From: Tropicimonas aquimaris
GTDB lineage: Bacteria > Pseudomonadota > Alphaproteobacteria > Rhodobacterales > Rhodobacteraceae
NCBI RefSeq assembly: GCF_042676185.1
Contig: NZ_JBHTJT010000008.1
Coordinates: 372,001 to 436,000 of the forward strand
Direction of reading: 5' to 3'
Length of the DNA: 64,000 bases
The stretch's first letter is position 1. Every line of letters starts with the position of its first letter. The notes beneath the pieces are model-generated. The model was not told the origin of the DNA. It saw nothing but the letters and a program-made list of their open reading frames with translations, and did no database searches. Made by a program: the position numbers and the translations under genes. Shown here in pieces: positions 8,551 to 17,227 of this stretch.

Positions 8551-9726
8551 ATGCGGGTTTTCGGGAAATGGCTGGGGCGGGTGCTCTTCGGGCTCGCTGT
8601 GCTGCTGGCGGCGTTTCTGACCGTCGCGCCCGGATACGTGGAGCGGAGCCGGAACGCGGTGGCGCCGCACGATCCCTGGCCGGTCAGCGCCGAGGCGCAG
8701 GCGCTGCACGAGACGCTGCTGGTGGGCGACTGGCACGCCGACAGCCTGCTGTGGAAGCGCGACCTGCTGAAGCGCGCGTCGCGGGGGCAGGTGGACCTGC
8801 CGCGCCTGATCGAGGGCAATGTCGGTCTGCAGGTCTTCACCGCCGTCACCAAGAGCCCCGCGGGCCAGAATTACGAGGCCAACGCGACGGACGCCTTCGA
8901 CAACATCACCGCCCTCGCCATCGGCCAGCTTTGGCCGATGCGGACCTGGGGCAGCCTGCTGGGTCGTGCGCTCTACCAGGCCGAGAAGCTGCACCGCTTT
9001 GCCGAGGCGAGCGACGGGCAACTCCGCATCATCCGCACGAAGGGCGACCTGGAGGCCGTGCTCGCGGCCCGCGCTTCGGGCGAGACGGTCGTGGGGGCGC
9101 TGCTCGGGATCGAGGGCTCGCACCCGCTGGAGGGTGATCTGGCCAATCTCGACGCGCTGGAGGCCGCCGGGCACCGGGTGATCGGGTTGCAGCACTTCTT
9201 CGACAACGAGATCGGCGGCTCGCTGCACGGGCTGGCCAATGCCGGCCTCACCGATTTCGGCCGCGAGGTGGTGGCCGAGATCGAGCGCCGCGGCATGGTG
9301 ATGGACCTCGCCCATTCCAGCCCCCGCGTCGCGGCCGAGGCGCTGCAACTCGTCTCCAGCCCCGTCATCGTCAGCCACACCGGGATCTATTCCCATTGCG
9401 AGGTGAAGCGGAACTTCCTCGACTCGCTGATGGTCGAGGTCGCCCGCTCGGGCGGCGTGATCGGCATCGGCTACTGGAAGGACGTGACCTGCGACGACAG
9501 CCCCGCCGGCGTCGCTGGTGCGATCAAGGCTGCCATCGATGTGGTGGGCGAGGACCACGTCTCGCTCGGCTCCGATTTCGACGGCTCCGTCGCCACCGCC
9601 TTCGACACCTCCGAACTGCCCGCGCTCACCCAGGCCCTGCTGGACGCCGGCCTCACCGAGGCGCAGATCAGAAAGGTCATGGGCGAGAACATGGTCCGAG
9701 TACTGCGGGCGCGTTTGCCACAGTGA
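8551..9726 (+). CDS. Membrane dipeptidase, peptidase family M19
   Basis: Zinc dipeptidase of the renal-dipeptidase family, hydrolysing dipeptides and possibly D-amino-acid-containing dipeptides. The ATG at 8551 follows an AGGGGG stretch and gives 391 residues with an N-terminal membrane anchor or uncleaved signal (WLGRVLFGLAVLLAAFLTVA, about 7-26), so the catalytic domain should face the periplasm. Metal ligands are visible: H62 and D64 in GDWHADS, a bridging Glu in GIEGSHPLEGD, and the later His residues in DLAHSSPR and SHTGI. The C-terminal GSDFDGS is also family-typical. It is followed after 80 nt by a short hairpin and then the cardiolipin synthase gene on the same strand. Confidence 0.92.
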   Translation: MRVFGKWLGRVLFGLAVLLAAFLTVAPGYVERSRNAVAPHDPWPVSAEAQALHETLLVGDWHADSLLWKRDLLKRASRGQVDLPRLIEGNVGLQVFTAVTKSPAGQNYEANATDAFDNITALAIGQLWPMRTWGSLLGRALYQAEKLHRFAEASDGQLRIIRTKGDLEAVLAARASGETVVGALLGIEGSHPLEGDLANLDALEAAGHRVIGLQHFFDNEIGGSLHGLANAGLTDFGREVVAEIERRGMVMDLAHSSPRVAAEALQLVSSPVIVSHTGIYSHCEVKRNFLDSLMVEVARSGGVIGIGYWKDVTCDDSPAGVAGAIKAAIDVVGEDHVSLGSDFDGSVATAFDTSELPALTQALLDAGLTEAQIRKVMGENMVRVLRARLPQ

Positions 9727-9808
9727 AATGATCCGCGCGATCCGGAAGGGAGCGCGGGCAGGGACCCTGCCGGCCTTGTAGGGCCTGCCTGCGGTCTTCT
9801 ATCAATGG

Positions 9809-9828
9809 GGGAGCACCGAGGTGCTCCC
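9809..9828 (+). terminator. Possible weak terminator after the dipeptidase gene
   Basis: A perfect 9-bp hairpin, GGGAGCACC/GGTGCTCCC with a 2-nt loop, lies 82 nt after the dipeptidase stop and is followed by only TT. It may partly separate this gene from cls. Confidence 0.4.
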
Positions 9829-9879
9829 TTGTAACGCGGGAGCGCTGTCGTCCGATGCCCGCCGCGCCGGAGAGCCGCC

Positions 9880-11310
9880 ATGGTCTGGATCATCGCCCAT
9901 GTCGTCATCGTCACCCTGTTTCTGGGGCGCATCCTTCTGCGCCCGCACCGGCTGCCCGAATCCCGCATGGCGTGGATGGTCGTCGTGTTGGCGGTGCCCT
10001 ACCTCGGCGCGCTGATCTATCTGCTGCTGGGCGAAACGAGCATCGGGCGCGAGCGTACGGCGCGAGTGCGGCGCGTCCTCGACACTCTTCCCCGGCCCGA
10101 GGCGGCGCCGGGATGGGAGATGCCCGACGACACCGGAGCGGTTGCCGGCAGCTACGCGCCGCTCTTCAACGTCGGCAAGTCGATTAGCGGCCATTCGGTG
10201 GCGAGTGGGAACAAGGCGGTTCTGATGGCCGATTCCGACGCGACGATCGAGGCCATGGTGGCAGATATTGATGCCGCCACCGACCATGTCCACCTGATGT
10301 TCTACATCTGGCTCGCCGACGGCAACGGCACCCGGATGGCCGAGGCGCTGAAGCGGGCCGCGGCGCGGGGCGTCCGCTGTCGGGCGATGGTGGACGACCT
10401 GGGTTCGCGCGATCTGGTCCGCAGCCCGCTCTGGTCCGAGATGCAGGAAGCGGGCGTGCAGCTGGCGCGGGCGCTTCCTGTCGGCAATCCCCTTGTGCGC
10501 ATCTTCGACGGCCGGGTCGACCTGCGCAATCACCGCAAGATCCTGGTGATCGACAATCGCACCACCTATTGCGGGAGTCAGAACTGCGCCGACCCGGCGT
10601 TCCTGCCCAAGGCGAACTATGGCCCGTGGGTCGATGCGATGATGCGCTTCGAGGGTCCGGTCGTGCGCCAGAACCAGCACCTGTTTGCCAGCGACTGGAT
10701 GTCGAGCGTCGACGAGGACATCAGCGACTTGCTGCAACGGCCGATGCCGCCAGCCGTGCCGGGCTTTCCGGCGCAGGTGGTGGCCACCGGGCCGACGTTC
10801 CGCGACTCCGCGATGCCGGAACTGTTCACGACGCTGATCCACGCCGCGCGGCGGGAGCTGTTTATCACCACGCCCTATTATGTGCCCAACAGCGCCATCC
10901 AGTCTGCGCTCTGCGCCGCCGCCAACCGAGGCGTCGACACCACGATCATCTTTCCGGCCCGCAACGACGATTTCGCCGTCGGCGCCACAGCCCGAAGCTA
11001 TTACGAGGACCTTCTGATCGCGGGGGTCAAGATCGGTGAATACCAGCCCGGCCTGCTTCACACCAAGTCGCTGACGCTGGACGGGGAGGTGACGCTGATC
11101 GGTTCCGCCAACATGGACCGGCGCAGTTTCGATCTGAACTACGAGAACAACATCCTGCTGCACGACCCGGCCACCACTGCCGCGATGCGCGCCCGCCAGC
11201 AGGAGTACCTCGCCAGCAGCCGCGCCGTGACGCTCCAGCAGGTTCAGGCCTGGAGCATCTGGCAGCGTATGTGGAACAACCTGCTCGCCATCGTCGGGCC
11301 GGTCCTGTAG
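9880..11310 (+). CDS. cls: Cardiolipin synthase, phospholipase D superfamily
   Basis: Makes cardiolipin from phosphatidylglycerol at the inner membrane. The 476-residue protein has two N-terminal membrane helices (WIIAHVVIVTLFLGRILL; MAWMVVVLAVPYLGALIYLLL), then two PLD domains with complete HKD motifs: H218-x-K220-x4-D225 followed by GSQN, and H394-x-K396-x4-D401 followed by GSANMDRRS. Between the helices and the catalytic part is the GNKAVLMADSDATIEAMVADI segment common to ClsA. A GGAGAG lies just before the ATG. All key residues are present, so it should be active. Which of the Cls classes it belongs to cannot be fixed from sequence alone, but the two N-terminal helices fit ClsA. Confidence 0.93.
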   Translation: MVWIIAHVVIVTLFLGRILLRPHRLPESRMAWMVVVLAVPYLGALIYLLLGETSIGRERTARVRRVLDTLPRPEAAPGWEMPDDTGAVAGSYAPLFNVGKSISGHSVASGNKAVLMADSDATIEAMVADIDAATDHVHLMFYIWLADGNGTRMAEALKRAAARGVRCRAMVDDLGSRDLVRSPLWSEMQEAGVQLARALPVGNPLVRIFDGRVDLRNHRKILVIDNRTTYCGSQNCADPAFLPKANYGPWVDAMMRFEGPVVRQNQHLFASDWMSSVDEDISDLLQRPMPPAVPGFPAQVVATGPTFRDSAMPELFTTLIHAARRELFITTPYYVPNSAIQSALCAAANRGVDTTIIFPARNDDFAVGATARSYYEDLLIAGVKIGEYQPGLLHTKSLTLDGEVTLIGSANMDRRSFDLNYENNILLHDPATTAAMRARQQEYLASSRAVTLQQVQAWSIWQRMWNNLLAIVGPVL

Positions 11311-11328
11311 CCCTCCGGCCGGTGCGGG

Positions 11329-12297
11329 TCAGGCCGGCCCGGGATCGGCGGCGAAGATTATGTCCATCGCGGCCTGGGTGCCACGGCTGAATTCCAGCGG
11401 GCAGGGGTAGGGCGCGCCGCTGCGCAGGCTCTCGCAGAAGTTCTGCACCTGCAACACGTAATGGTTCACCCCCGGCCAGCGCTCGGTGATCGTTTCGTTG
11501 CCGCGGATCAGGTCGAGCCGCGCCTCGCCGTGGACATTGGCATTGAACGGATAGTCGAGCCGCAGCAGCCCCTTTTCGCCGTGGAACACCATCTCCTGGT
11601 AGGGCGCGAGGCGGGTGGAGAGCATCATCGACATCTCGAAGGAGGGGAAGACGAGCTGGCTGCGCGACGTAGTGTCGTATCCGTCGACCCAGGTAATCCG
11701 CGCGGTAGCGGAGACCGGTTCCTCGCCGGTCACGAAGCGCACGGTGCCGAGCGGATAGACCCCGATGTCGGGCAGTGCGCCGCCGCCGCTCTGCGCCTGG
11801 TTGCGGATGTTGCCGGGGTCGGGGTTGTTGTAGGAGAACGCGCCGCGCACGTCGGTCAGCTTGCCGATGGCGCCGTCCGCGATCATCTCCTTGGCGCGGA
11901 TCCACTGGGGGTGGTGTACCACCATGTAGGCCTCTGCCGCGAGCTTCCCGGCCGCGTCGCGCGCCGCGATCAGCCGGTCGAACTCCCCGGCCTCCAGCGT
12001 GATCGGCTTCTCGCAGAGCACCGGCTTGCCCGCCGCCAGTGCCCGCAGGGTCCATTCCACGTGCAGGTGGTTGGGCAGCGGCACGTAGACCGCGTCGATC
12101 TGCGAGTCGGTGAGCAGGGCGTCGTAGTTCTTGTGGATGCGGATGCCCGGGAACAGCTCCGAGAACGCCGCCGCCTTCTCGTCCGAGGAGGTCGCCAGCG
12201 CGGCCAGCTGCGCCCCGCGGGCGGCGTGGATCGCCGGCCCCATGTGCTGCCGGGCGAAGTTCGACGCCCCCAGAATACCCCAGCGGATCGTTTTCAT
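11329..12297 (-). CDS. Gfo/Idh/MocA family NAD(P)-dependent oxidoreductase
   Basis: Probable sugar or inositol-type dehydrogenase; the substrate is unknown. The ATG at 12297 has a strong GAGGAGG ribosome site and starts the protein right at the Rossmann fold (MKTIRWGILGASNFARQ, GxxGxxxxA nucleotide motif). The 322 residues include the family EKP motif (VLCEKPITL, about 92-100) whose Lys is catalytic, and VHHPQWIRAKEM. It is convergent with cls (18 nt between stops) and divergent from phaC. A second member of the family lies at 60820-61866. Confidence 0.9.
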   Translation of the reverse strand: MKTIRWGILGASNFARQHMGPAIHAARGAQLAALATSSDEKAAAFSELFPGIRIHKNYDALLTDSQIDAVYVPLPNHLHVEWTLRALAAGKPVLCEKPITLEAGEFDRLIAARDAAGKLAAEAYMVVHHPQWIRAKEMIADGAIGKLTDVRGAFSYNNPDPGNIRNQAQSGGGALPDIGVYPLGTVRFVTGEEPVSATARITWVDGYDTTSRSQLVFPSFEMSMMLSTRLAPYQEMVFHGEKGLLRLDYPFNANVHGEARLDLIRGNETITERWPGVNHYVLQVQNFCESLRSGAPYPCPLEFSRGTQAAMDIIFAADPGPA

Positions 12298-12654
12298 GAC
12301 AAACCTCCTCGTGTGTCTCCCGGATGCGCCGGCTCGACGCCGGGGCATCCGCCCGCGGCCACCATCGGGCGGGACTGGGGCGTTGTCAAAGGGCGTGGTG
12401 AGTCGCGCCGTCACAGGGGTGTCGGTGTCGTCGGGTGTGCCTGTGTAAAAATGCGAGGAAACCGCCTGTTTCCATGCGGGTACCCCAATTATTTCACAGT
12501 TTGAATGTATTCTGCGGGGGCCGGGTCGGGGTGTTGCGCTAACGGTGAAGGATGGTCGCAGTTACTTCGCCCGGAAGAGGGGCGATAACCGCTCTGCTGC
12601 GTTGCGGCACAGGCAGCGCGACGGGGCAAGAACATCCATTCGAGCGAGGTTGAA
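12298..12654. promoter_or_regulatory. Divergent promoter region between the Gfo/Idh gene and phaC
   Basis: These 357 nt hold no convincing ORF. The left end carries the GAGGAGG of the oxidoreductase and the right end GAGGTTGAA of phaC. The part around 12440-12510 is more AT-rich (ATTATTTCACAGTTTGAATG), which is where I would expect the promoters. TGC/GCA-rich words near 12595-12620 recall sites bound by PhaR repressors in related bacteria, but I cannot define a clear operator. Confidence 0.4.
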
Positions 12655-14475
12655 ATGGTCAGCAGGTCCACAGTGAAATCCCTCAAGCCGGTGGCGACAC
12701 CGGCCAATGCCGACAGCCAGCCGGTCGCCCGCACCGTCCCGGCGCCGGCGGCCTCCAGGCCCCAGCCGACGCATCGCCGCTACCACAACCTCGATCGCTC
12801 GATCCGCGCCAAGAACGCACAGCTCACCAACGGCATGTCCGTCAACGCGTCACAGGCGGCCTGGACCGACTGGGCCAAGCATCTCGCCCAGGCGCCGGGC
12901 AGGCAGCAGGAACTGGCCGAGAAGGCGGTCGACAACGCGCGCAAGCTCTGGTTCGGCGTCATGGGCATCGGCGAGGGGTTCGCGCCGAAGAAGGGCGACA
13001 ACCGCTTCAGTCACGAGGGCTGGGACGCCCCTCCGTTCTCGTTCTGGAAACAAAGCCACCTCGCGATGGAGGATTGGTGGGGGGAGGCCACCACCGAAGT
13101 GCGCGGAATGCGCCACAAGTCGAGCGAGCGCGTGGCCTTTCAGGCGCGGCAGATCCTCGACGCCTTTTCCCCCTCCAACTACCTGTTCTCCAACCCCGAG
13201 GTGATCGCAAAGACGCTCGAGACCAGCGGCCAGAACCTCGTGGCGGGGGGCCGCAACCTCACCGACGACCTGATCCGGGAACTGACCGGCGAGAAGGAGC
13301 CGATGCCGGAGCAGTTCCGCGTCGGCGAGACCATCGCCTGCACGCCGGGCCAGGTGGTCTATCGCAACGAACTGATGGAGCTGATCCAGTACACGCCGAC
13401 CACGGCGAAGGTGCAGGCGGAGCCGATCCTGATCGTGCCGGCCTGGATCATGAAGTACTACATCCTCGACCTCAGCCAGCACAATTCGCTGATCAAGTAC
13501 CTCGTCGACGAAGGCTTCACCGTCTTCGCGATCTCCTGGGTCAACCCGGATGCCAGCCTCGCCGATTGTGGGCTGGACGACTACCGCAAGCGCGGGGTGA
13601 TGGCGGCGCTCGACGCGGTGACGGCGATCGTGCCGGACCGCAAGGTCCACGCCTGCGGCTACTGCCTCGGTGGCACGATCCTGTCGATCTCGGCGGCGAC
13701 GATGGCCCGCGACGGTGACGACCGGCTCGCTTCGGTCTCGCTGCTCACCGCGCAGACCGACTTCACCGAGGCCGGCGAGGTGATGATGTTCCTCGACGAG
13801 AGCCAGATCGCCTATCTCGAGGACATGATGTGGGATCAGGGCTATCTCGATCAGGACCAGATGGCCGGCGCCTTCCAGGCACTGCGCGCCGAGGACCTGA
13901 TCTGGGCCCGTGCGATCAACCGCTACTTGCTGGGCGAGCAGGAACGGCCCTTCGACATCTCCGCCTGGAACGCCGACGCGACGCGCATGCCCTACCGGAT
14001 GCATTCCGAGTACCTGCGCGGCCTGTTCCTGGAAAACCGGCTCACCGGCGGGCGTTACGCGGTGGAGGGCAAGGTGATCGCGCTCTCCGACATCTCCGCG
14101 CCGTTCTTCGTGGTGGGCACCGAGAAGGACCACATCGCGCCGTGGAAATCGGTCTACAAGATCCGGCTCTTCAACGACGCGGAGCAGACCTTCGTGCTGA
14201 CGGCAGGCGGGCACAATTCCGGGATCGTCAGCGAGCCGGGCCATGCGCGCCGCAGCTTCCGTGTGGGTGTGCGCAGCCCGGACGAGCTCTATCAGGACCC
14301 GGATAGCTGGGTGCAGAGCCACGAGCCGCAGGAGGGCTCCTGGTGGCCGGTCTGGGCCGAGTTCCTGCGCGGCAAGGGCAGCGGCCAGCAGGTGCCGCCG
14401 CCACCGATGGGCAATGCCCGGGCCGGGTTCAAGCCGCTCTGCAAGGCACCGGGGACCTACGTCCACCAGGCCTGA
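12655..14475 (+). CDS. phaC: Class I poly(3-hydroxyalkanoate) synthase
   Basis: Polymerises (R)-3-hydroxyacyl-CoA into carbon-storage polyester on granules in the cytoplasm. The 606-residue protein has a low-complexity N-terminus (about 1-45), the PhaC N-terminal domain, and the alpha/beta hydrolase core with the lipase-like box GYCLGG: nucleophile Cys337, with Asp492 (GTEKDHIAPW) and His520 (GGHNSG) completing the triad. NPEVI and WKQSHLAMEDWW are typical of class I enzymes. GAGGTTGAA precedes the ATG. No phaA, phaB, phaP, phaR or phaZ gene is in this window, so the gene stands alone here. Confidence 0.95.
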   Translation: MVSRSTVKSLKPVATPANADSQPVARTVPAPAASRPQPTHRRYHNLDRSIRAKNAQLTNGMSVNASQAAWTDWAKHLAQAPGRQQELAEKAVDNARKLWFGVMGIGEGFAPKKGDNRFSHEGWDAPPFSFWKQSHLAMEDWWGEATTEVRGMRHKSSERVAFQARQILDAFSPSNYLFSNPEVIAKTLETSGQNLVAGGRNLTDDLIRELTGEKEPMPEQFRVGETIACTPGQVVYRNELMELIQYTPTTAKVQAEPILIVPAWIMKYYILDLSQHNSLIKYLVDEGFTVFAISWVNPDASLADCGLDDYRKRGVMAALDAVTAIVPDRKVHACGYCLGGTILSISAATMARDGDDRLASVSLLTAQTDFTEAGEVMMFLDESQIAYLEDMMWDQGYLDQDQMAGAFQALRAEDLIWARAINRYLLGEQERPFDISAWNADATRMPYRMHSEYLRGLFLENRLTGGRYAVEGKVIALSDISAPFFVVGTEKDHIAPWKSVYKIRLFNDAEQTFVLTAGGHNSGIVSEPGHARRSFRVGVRSPDELYQDPDSWVQSHEPQEGSWWPVWAEFLRGKGSGQQVPPPPMGNARAGFKPLCKAPGTYVHQA

Positions 14476-14490
14476 CGCGGCTCGCGCGGG

Positions 14491-14982
14491 TCAGTGAGCG
14501 CCTCCGCGCCACTGACCCGGCGCCGTGGCGTTGGTCGTCCAGTGCTCCTGACGGAAGTAGCGGCTGCCATCCGCCAGCCAACTGGCCGGCGGCCAGGTGA
14601 ACGCCACCAGCAGGACCAGCAGCCCGACGATCCCGAGCGCCAGAAAGGCCTCGCGCCGATGGCCGCCCGGATGCGCGGGCGTGCCGCCCAAGAGCGAGCG
14701 ATAGACCGGCAGGTGCACCAGCACGTGCCAGGCGACGAGCCCAAGGAACAGGACCGCGGCTGTCGCGTGCAGCGTCTCCCAGCCACCCCGGTCCAGCCCC
14801 ACGACCTGCCAGCCGGACTGGTTGGCGATCCGGCCCGTCGGCGCGATGTAAAGGATGATCCCGCTTAGCAGCAGGACCGGAAAGGTCAGGCTGACCCCGA
14901 AAACGGCAAAGGCCCGGCCAGTGAAATGCGCGTAGCGCTGCGGAACGGCAGCCTGCGGCGCGGTGGAATGCGCGGCGTTCAT
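14491..14982 (-). CDS. DUF4405-type cytochrome b561-like membrane protein
   Basis: A 163-residue protein with three or four membrane helices (FAVFGVSLTFPVLLLSGIIL, ETLHATAAVLFLGLVAWHVLVHL, EAFLALGIVGLLVLLVAFTW) and histidines within or near them (GWETLHATAAV, AWHVLVHLP), consistent with haem binding. This layout is that of DUF4405 proteins, which are small b-type cytochromes often linked to flavin-transfer systems; that link is family knowledge, not seen here. GGAGGG precedes the ATG. It converges with phaC and lies upstream of the rpoH terminator on the same strand as rpoH. Confidence 0.75.
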   Translation of the reverse strand: MNAAHSTAPQAAVPQRYAHFTGRAFAVFGVSLTFPVLLLSGIILYIAPTGRIANQSGWQVVGLDRGGWETLHATAAVLFLGLVAWHVLVHLPVYRSLLGGTPAHPGGHRREAFLALGIVGLLVLLVAFTWPPASWLADGSRYFRQEHWTTNATAPGQWRGGAH

Positions 14983-15096
14983 CTCTTTCTCCCTCCAGCG
15001 GCGGATCCTGCCGGAAGGGCAGGAGATCCGCCCATGGTTGGAACGTGGGAGAGCGGTGCTTCCGTCGCAAGTGGGGGTGATTTCCGGCGTGCACGA

Positions 15097-15126
15097 AAAG
15101 GCCCCGCCTGCGGAGCAAGCGGGGCG
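15097..15126 (-). terminator. Rho-independent terminator of rpoH
   Basis: On the minus strand, GCCCCGC, an 11-nt loop and GCGGGGC form a stem followed by CTTTT, 27 nt after the rpoH stop. It separates rpoH from the DUF4405 gene. Confidence 0.8.
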
Positions 15127-15152
15127 TTCTGTGTCGTCACGGGGGCGCCCGG

Positions 15153-16049
15153 TCAGGCGGCCGTCATGATGCCTTTTTCGCGGGCGAGTTCCTTCATCCG
15201 CTTCTGCAGCTTTTCGAAGGCGCGCACCTCGATCTGGCGGATCCGCTCGCGGCTGACGTCATAGACGCCGCTGAGTTCCTCCAGCGTCACCGGCGGCTCG
15301 GCCAGGCGGCGCTGCGTGAGGATGTCCTTCTCGCGGTCGTTGAGCGCGTCCATCGCCTCCAGCAGCAGATCGCGGCGCACCGACATCTCGTTGCTCTCGG
15401 CATATTGCTCGGCCTGGTCGGCGTCCTCGTCCTCCAGCCAGTCCTGCCACTGGGTCGTGGTGTCGCCGTCGGAGCCCACGGTGGCGTTGAGCGAGGCGTC
15501 GCCCCCCGACAGCCGCCGGTTCATCGAGATCACCTCTTCCTCGGTCACGCCGAGATCGGTGGCGATCCGGGTCACATTCTCCGGCCGCATATCGCCCTCT
15601 TCAAGGGCTCCGATGCGCGACTTGGCCTTGCGCAGGTTGAAGAACAGCTTCTTCTGCGCCGAGGTCGTGCCGAGCTTAACCAGGGACCACGATCGCAGGA
15701 TGTATTCCTGGATCGAAGCGCGGATCCACCACATGGCGTAGGTGGCCAGTCGAAAGCCCTTTTCAGGGTCGAAGCGCTTGACGGCCTGCATCAGTCCCAC
15801 GTTGGCCTCCGAGATCACCTCGGCCTGGGGAAGGCCGTAGCCGCGGTAGCCCATGGCGATCTTGGCGGCGAGGCGCAGGTGGCTCGTCACCATCTTGTGC
15901 GCGGCCTCGGTGTCCTGGTGATCGACCCACCGCTTGGCCAGCATGTACTCTTCTTCCGGCTCCAGCATCGGAAACTTGCGAATTTCCTGCAGGTACCGGT
16001 TCAGCCCCTGCTCCGGAGAGGGGGCGGGAAGGCTCGTGTAATTACTCAT
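15153..16049 (-). CDS. rpoH: RNA polymerase sigma factor RpoH (sigma-32)
   Basis: Directs RNA polymerase to heat-shock promoters. The 298-residue protein has sigma region 2 (HLRLAAKIAMGYRGYGL to FRLATYAMWWIRASIQEYILRSW, about 62-120), the RpoH box QKKLFFNLRKAK (about 131-142) that marks this family, and region 4 with a helix-turn-helix (VTLEELSGVYDVSRERIRQIEVRAFEKL, about 252-280). AGGAGGG lies about 10 nt before the ATG. It is monocistronic, with its own terminator and a candidate promoter. Many Rhodobacteraceae have a second rpoH; only one is in this window. Confidence 0.96.
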   Translation of the reverse strand: MSNYTSLPAPSPEQGLNRYLQEIRKFPMLEPEEEYMLAKRWVDHQDTEAAHKMVTSHLRLAAKIAMGYRGYGLPQAEVISEANVGLMQAVKRFDPEKGFRLATYAMWWIRASIQEYILRSWSLVKLGTTSAQKKLFFNLRKAKSRIGALEEGDMRPENVTRIATDLGVTEEEVISMNRRLSGGDASLNATVGSDGDTTTQWQDWLEDEDADQAEQYAESNEMSVRRDLLLEAMDALNDREKDILTQRRLAEPPVTLEELSGVYDVSRERIRQIEVRAFEKLQKRMKELAREKGIMTAA

Positions 16050-16111
16050 CTCTATCGTCCCTCCTAGCCTGTCGGATACTTCGCACGACGTTGGTGCAAA
16101 GTTCTTGAGGT

Positions 16112-16141
16112 AATATGTATGAACTGAACCGTTCGGTTCAA
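16112..16141 (-). promoter_or_regulatory. Candidate promoter and inverted repeat upstream of rpoH
   Basis: On the minus strand TTGAAC (16141-16136), an 18-nt spacer and CATATT (16117-16112) form a plausible promoter about 60 nt upstream of the rpoH ATG. The -35 end overlaps a 7-bp inverted repeat, TGAACCG-TT-CGGTTCA (16125-16140), which could be an operator. The rest of the 16050-16431 gap holds no ORF I trust. Confidence 0.45.
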
Positions 16142-16431
16142 GTGAGCGCGTTTGCGATAACGGCGCTTCCTTGTCTCAACTATAGACCCGCGCCCGCCGC
16201 CGCGTAAGACGGCTGCAATGTCTCTCACGGGGTGTTCACTGAATATTACAAGGCCTTCCCGGTGGGTTTTGTTTCCGAAAACCTCCATTCCGGCCGCCGT
16301 GTCTCGCTGGAAACCCGCCCCGTGGCACAGTTGAGCCATACTCCGGCCAATCTGCAGCGGTTACCTGCATCAGGCGTCAGTCCTCCACGGGCAGCGCGCA
16401 GAGCCGGATTCACGTCAGGACATTTCAATCA

Positions 16432-17211
16432 ATGAAGACCTTTTCCTTCGCTGCGTTCATCCTGGTCATGTTCGTGATCTTCGTGATCAACACCGGCGTC
16501 GCCTCGCATCTGGCAGGCCCGGTCCTGAAAAACGGCGAGACGCCCGATTCCGCGCAGCGCGCCTCGGCGTTCAAGGGGATGATCACCGGCATGCTGTCCG
16601 GCAAGGAGATCCTGATGGGGTATCGCCGCTTCGACGCGGCGGTCGAGGACGGCAAGCTCGTCTTCCACGGCGGCGCTTTCACCTTCGAGGATCGCGACGC
16701 CCCCGAGACCTTCGTGCCCTATGTCTTCGAATTCGACGGCACCGCCTTCACCGGGATCTCGCCGCGCCACGTTCCCGATGTCGAAGCCTATTTCGCCCGC
16801 TACGACGCGGCCTATCCGGTCCCGACGGCCGCCCCTGCCTCCGATTGCGTGAATCCCCGGCCGGAGGGCGTCACGGCGGAGGGCGTGCCGCTCCGGGCGC
16901 CGATCCTGTGCCGCCTGCCGTCCCTGCTGCCCGATGGCGAGACGGCGATGATCGGCATCCTGTATCCGGATCCCACCGCCCTGCCGCTGGCCGATGGCGA
17001 TGCAACCTGCCGGGGCGAGGTTCGGCACTGGCAGAGCCTGCCCGGTTTCGAGGACATCGGGATCGTGTTCTGCGTCGTGATGGACCGCGCGTTCGAGCGG
17101 GATGCCTACAGCGCGGTGAACTGGATGGATGTCATCTTCTACCAGGCCTACGGCACCCGGCTGCTGAACATGCGGGCCGACCGGAGGAACTTCCAGAGCA
17201 TCGAGCGCTAG
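16432..17211 (+). CDS. Unknown membrane-anchored protein, 259 aa
   Basis: Not recognised. It begins with an N-terminal membrane segment (FAAFILVMFVIFVINTGVASHL, about 5-26) and the rest, about 230 residues, should be outside the cytoplasm. The body contains paired cysteines (DCVNPRPEG, ILCRLPSLLPDGE, ATCRGEV, IVFCVVMD) and a regular mix of beta-type segments; four Cys would suit two disulphides. It is divergent from rpoH with about 380 nt between, and converges with the pseudouridine synthase gene. High-GC codon use matches its neighbours. Confidence 0.7.
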   Translation: MKTFSFAAFILVMFVIFVINTGVASHLAGPVLKNGETPDSAQRASAFKGMITGMLSGKEILMGYRRFDAAVEDGKLVFHGGAFTFEDRDAPETFVPYVFEFDGTAFTGISPRHVPDVEAYFARYDAAYPVPTAAPASDCVNPRPEGVTAEGVPLRAPILCRLPSLLPDGETAMIGILYPDPTALPLADGDATCRGEVRHWQSLPGFEDIGIVFCVVMDRAFERDAYSAVNWMDVIFYQAYGTRLLNMRADRRNFQSIER

Positions 17212-17227
17212 TCCCGGCCCGCCGGGC

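Noticed and set aside
12850..14466. A 538-codon minus-strand frame opposite phaC
   Set aside because: PhaC on the plus strand has all its catalytic residues; the antisense frame shows no family features.
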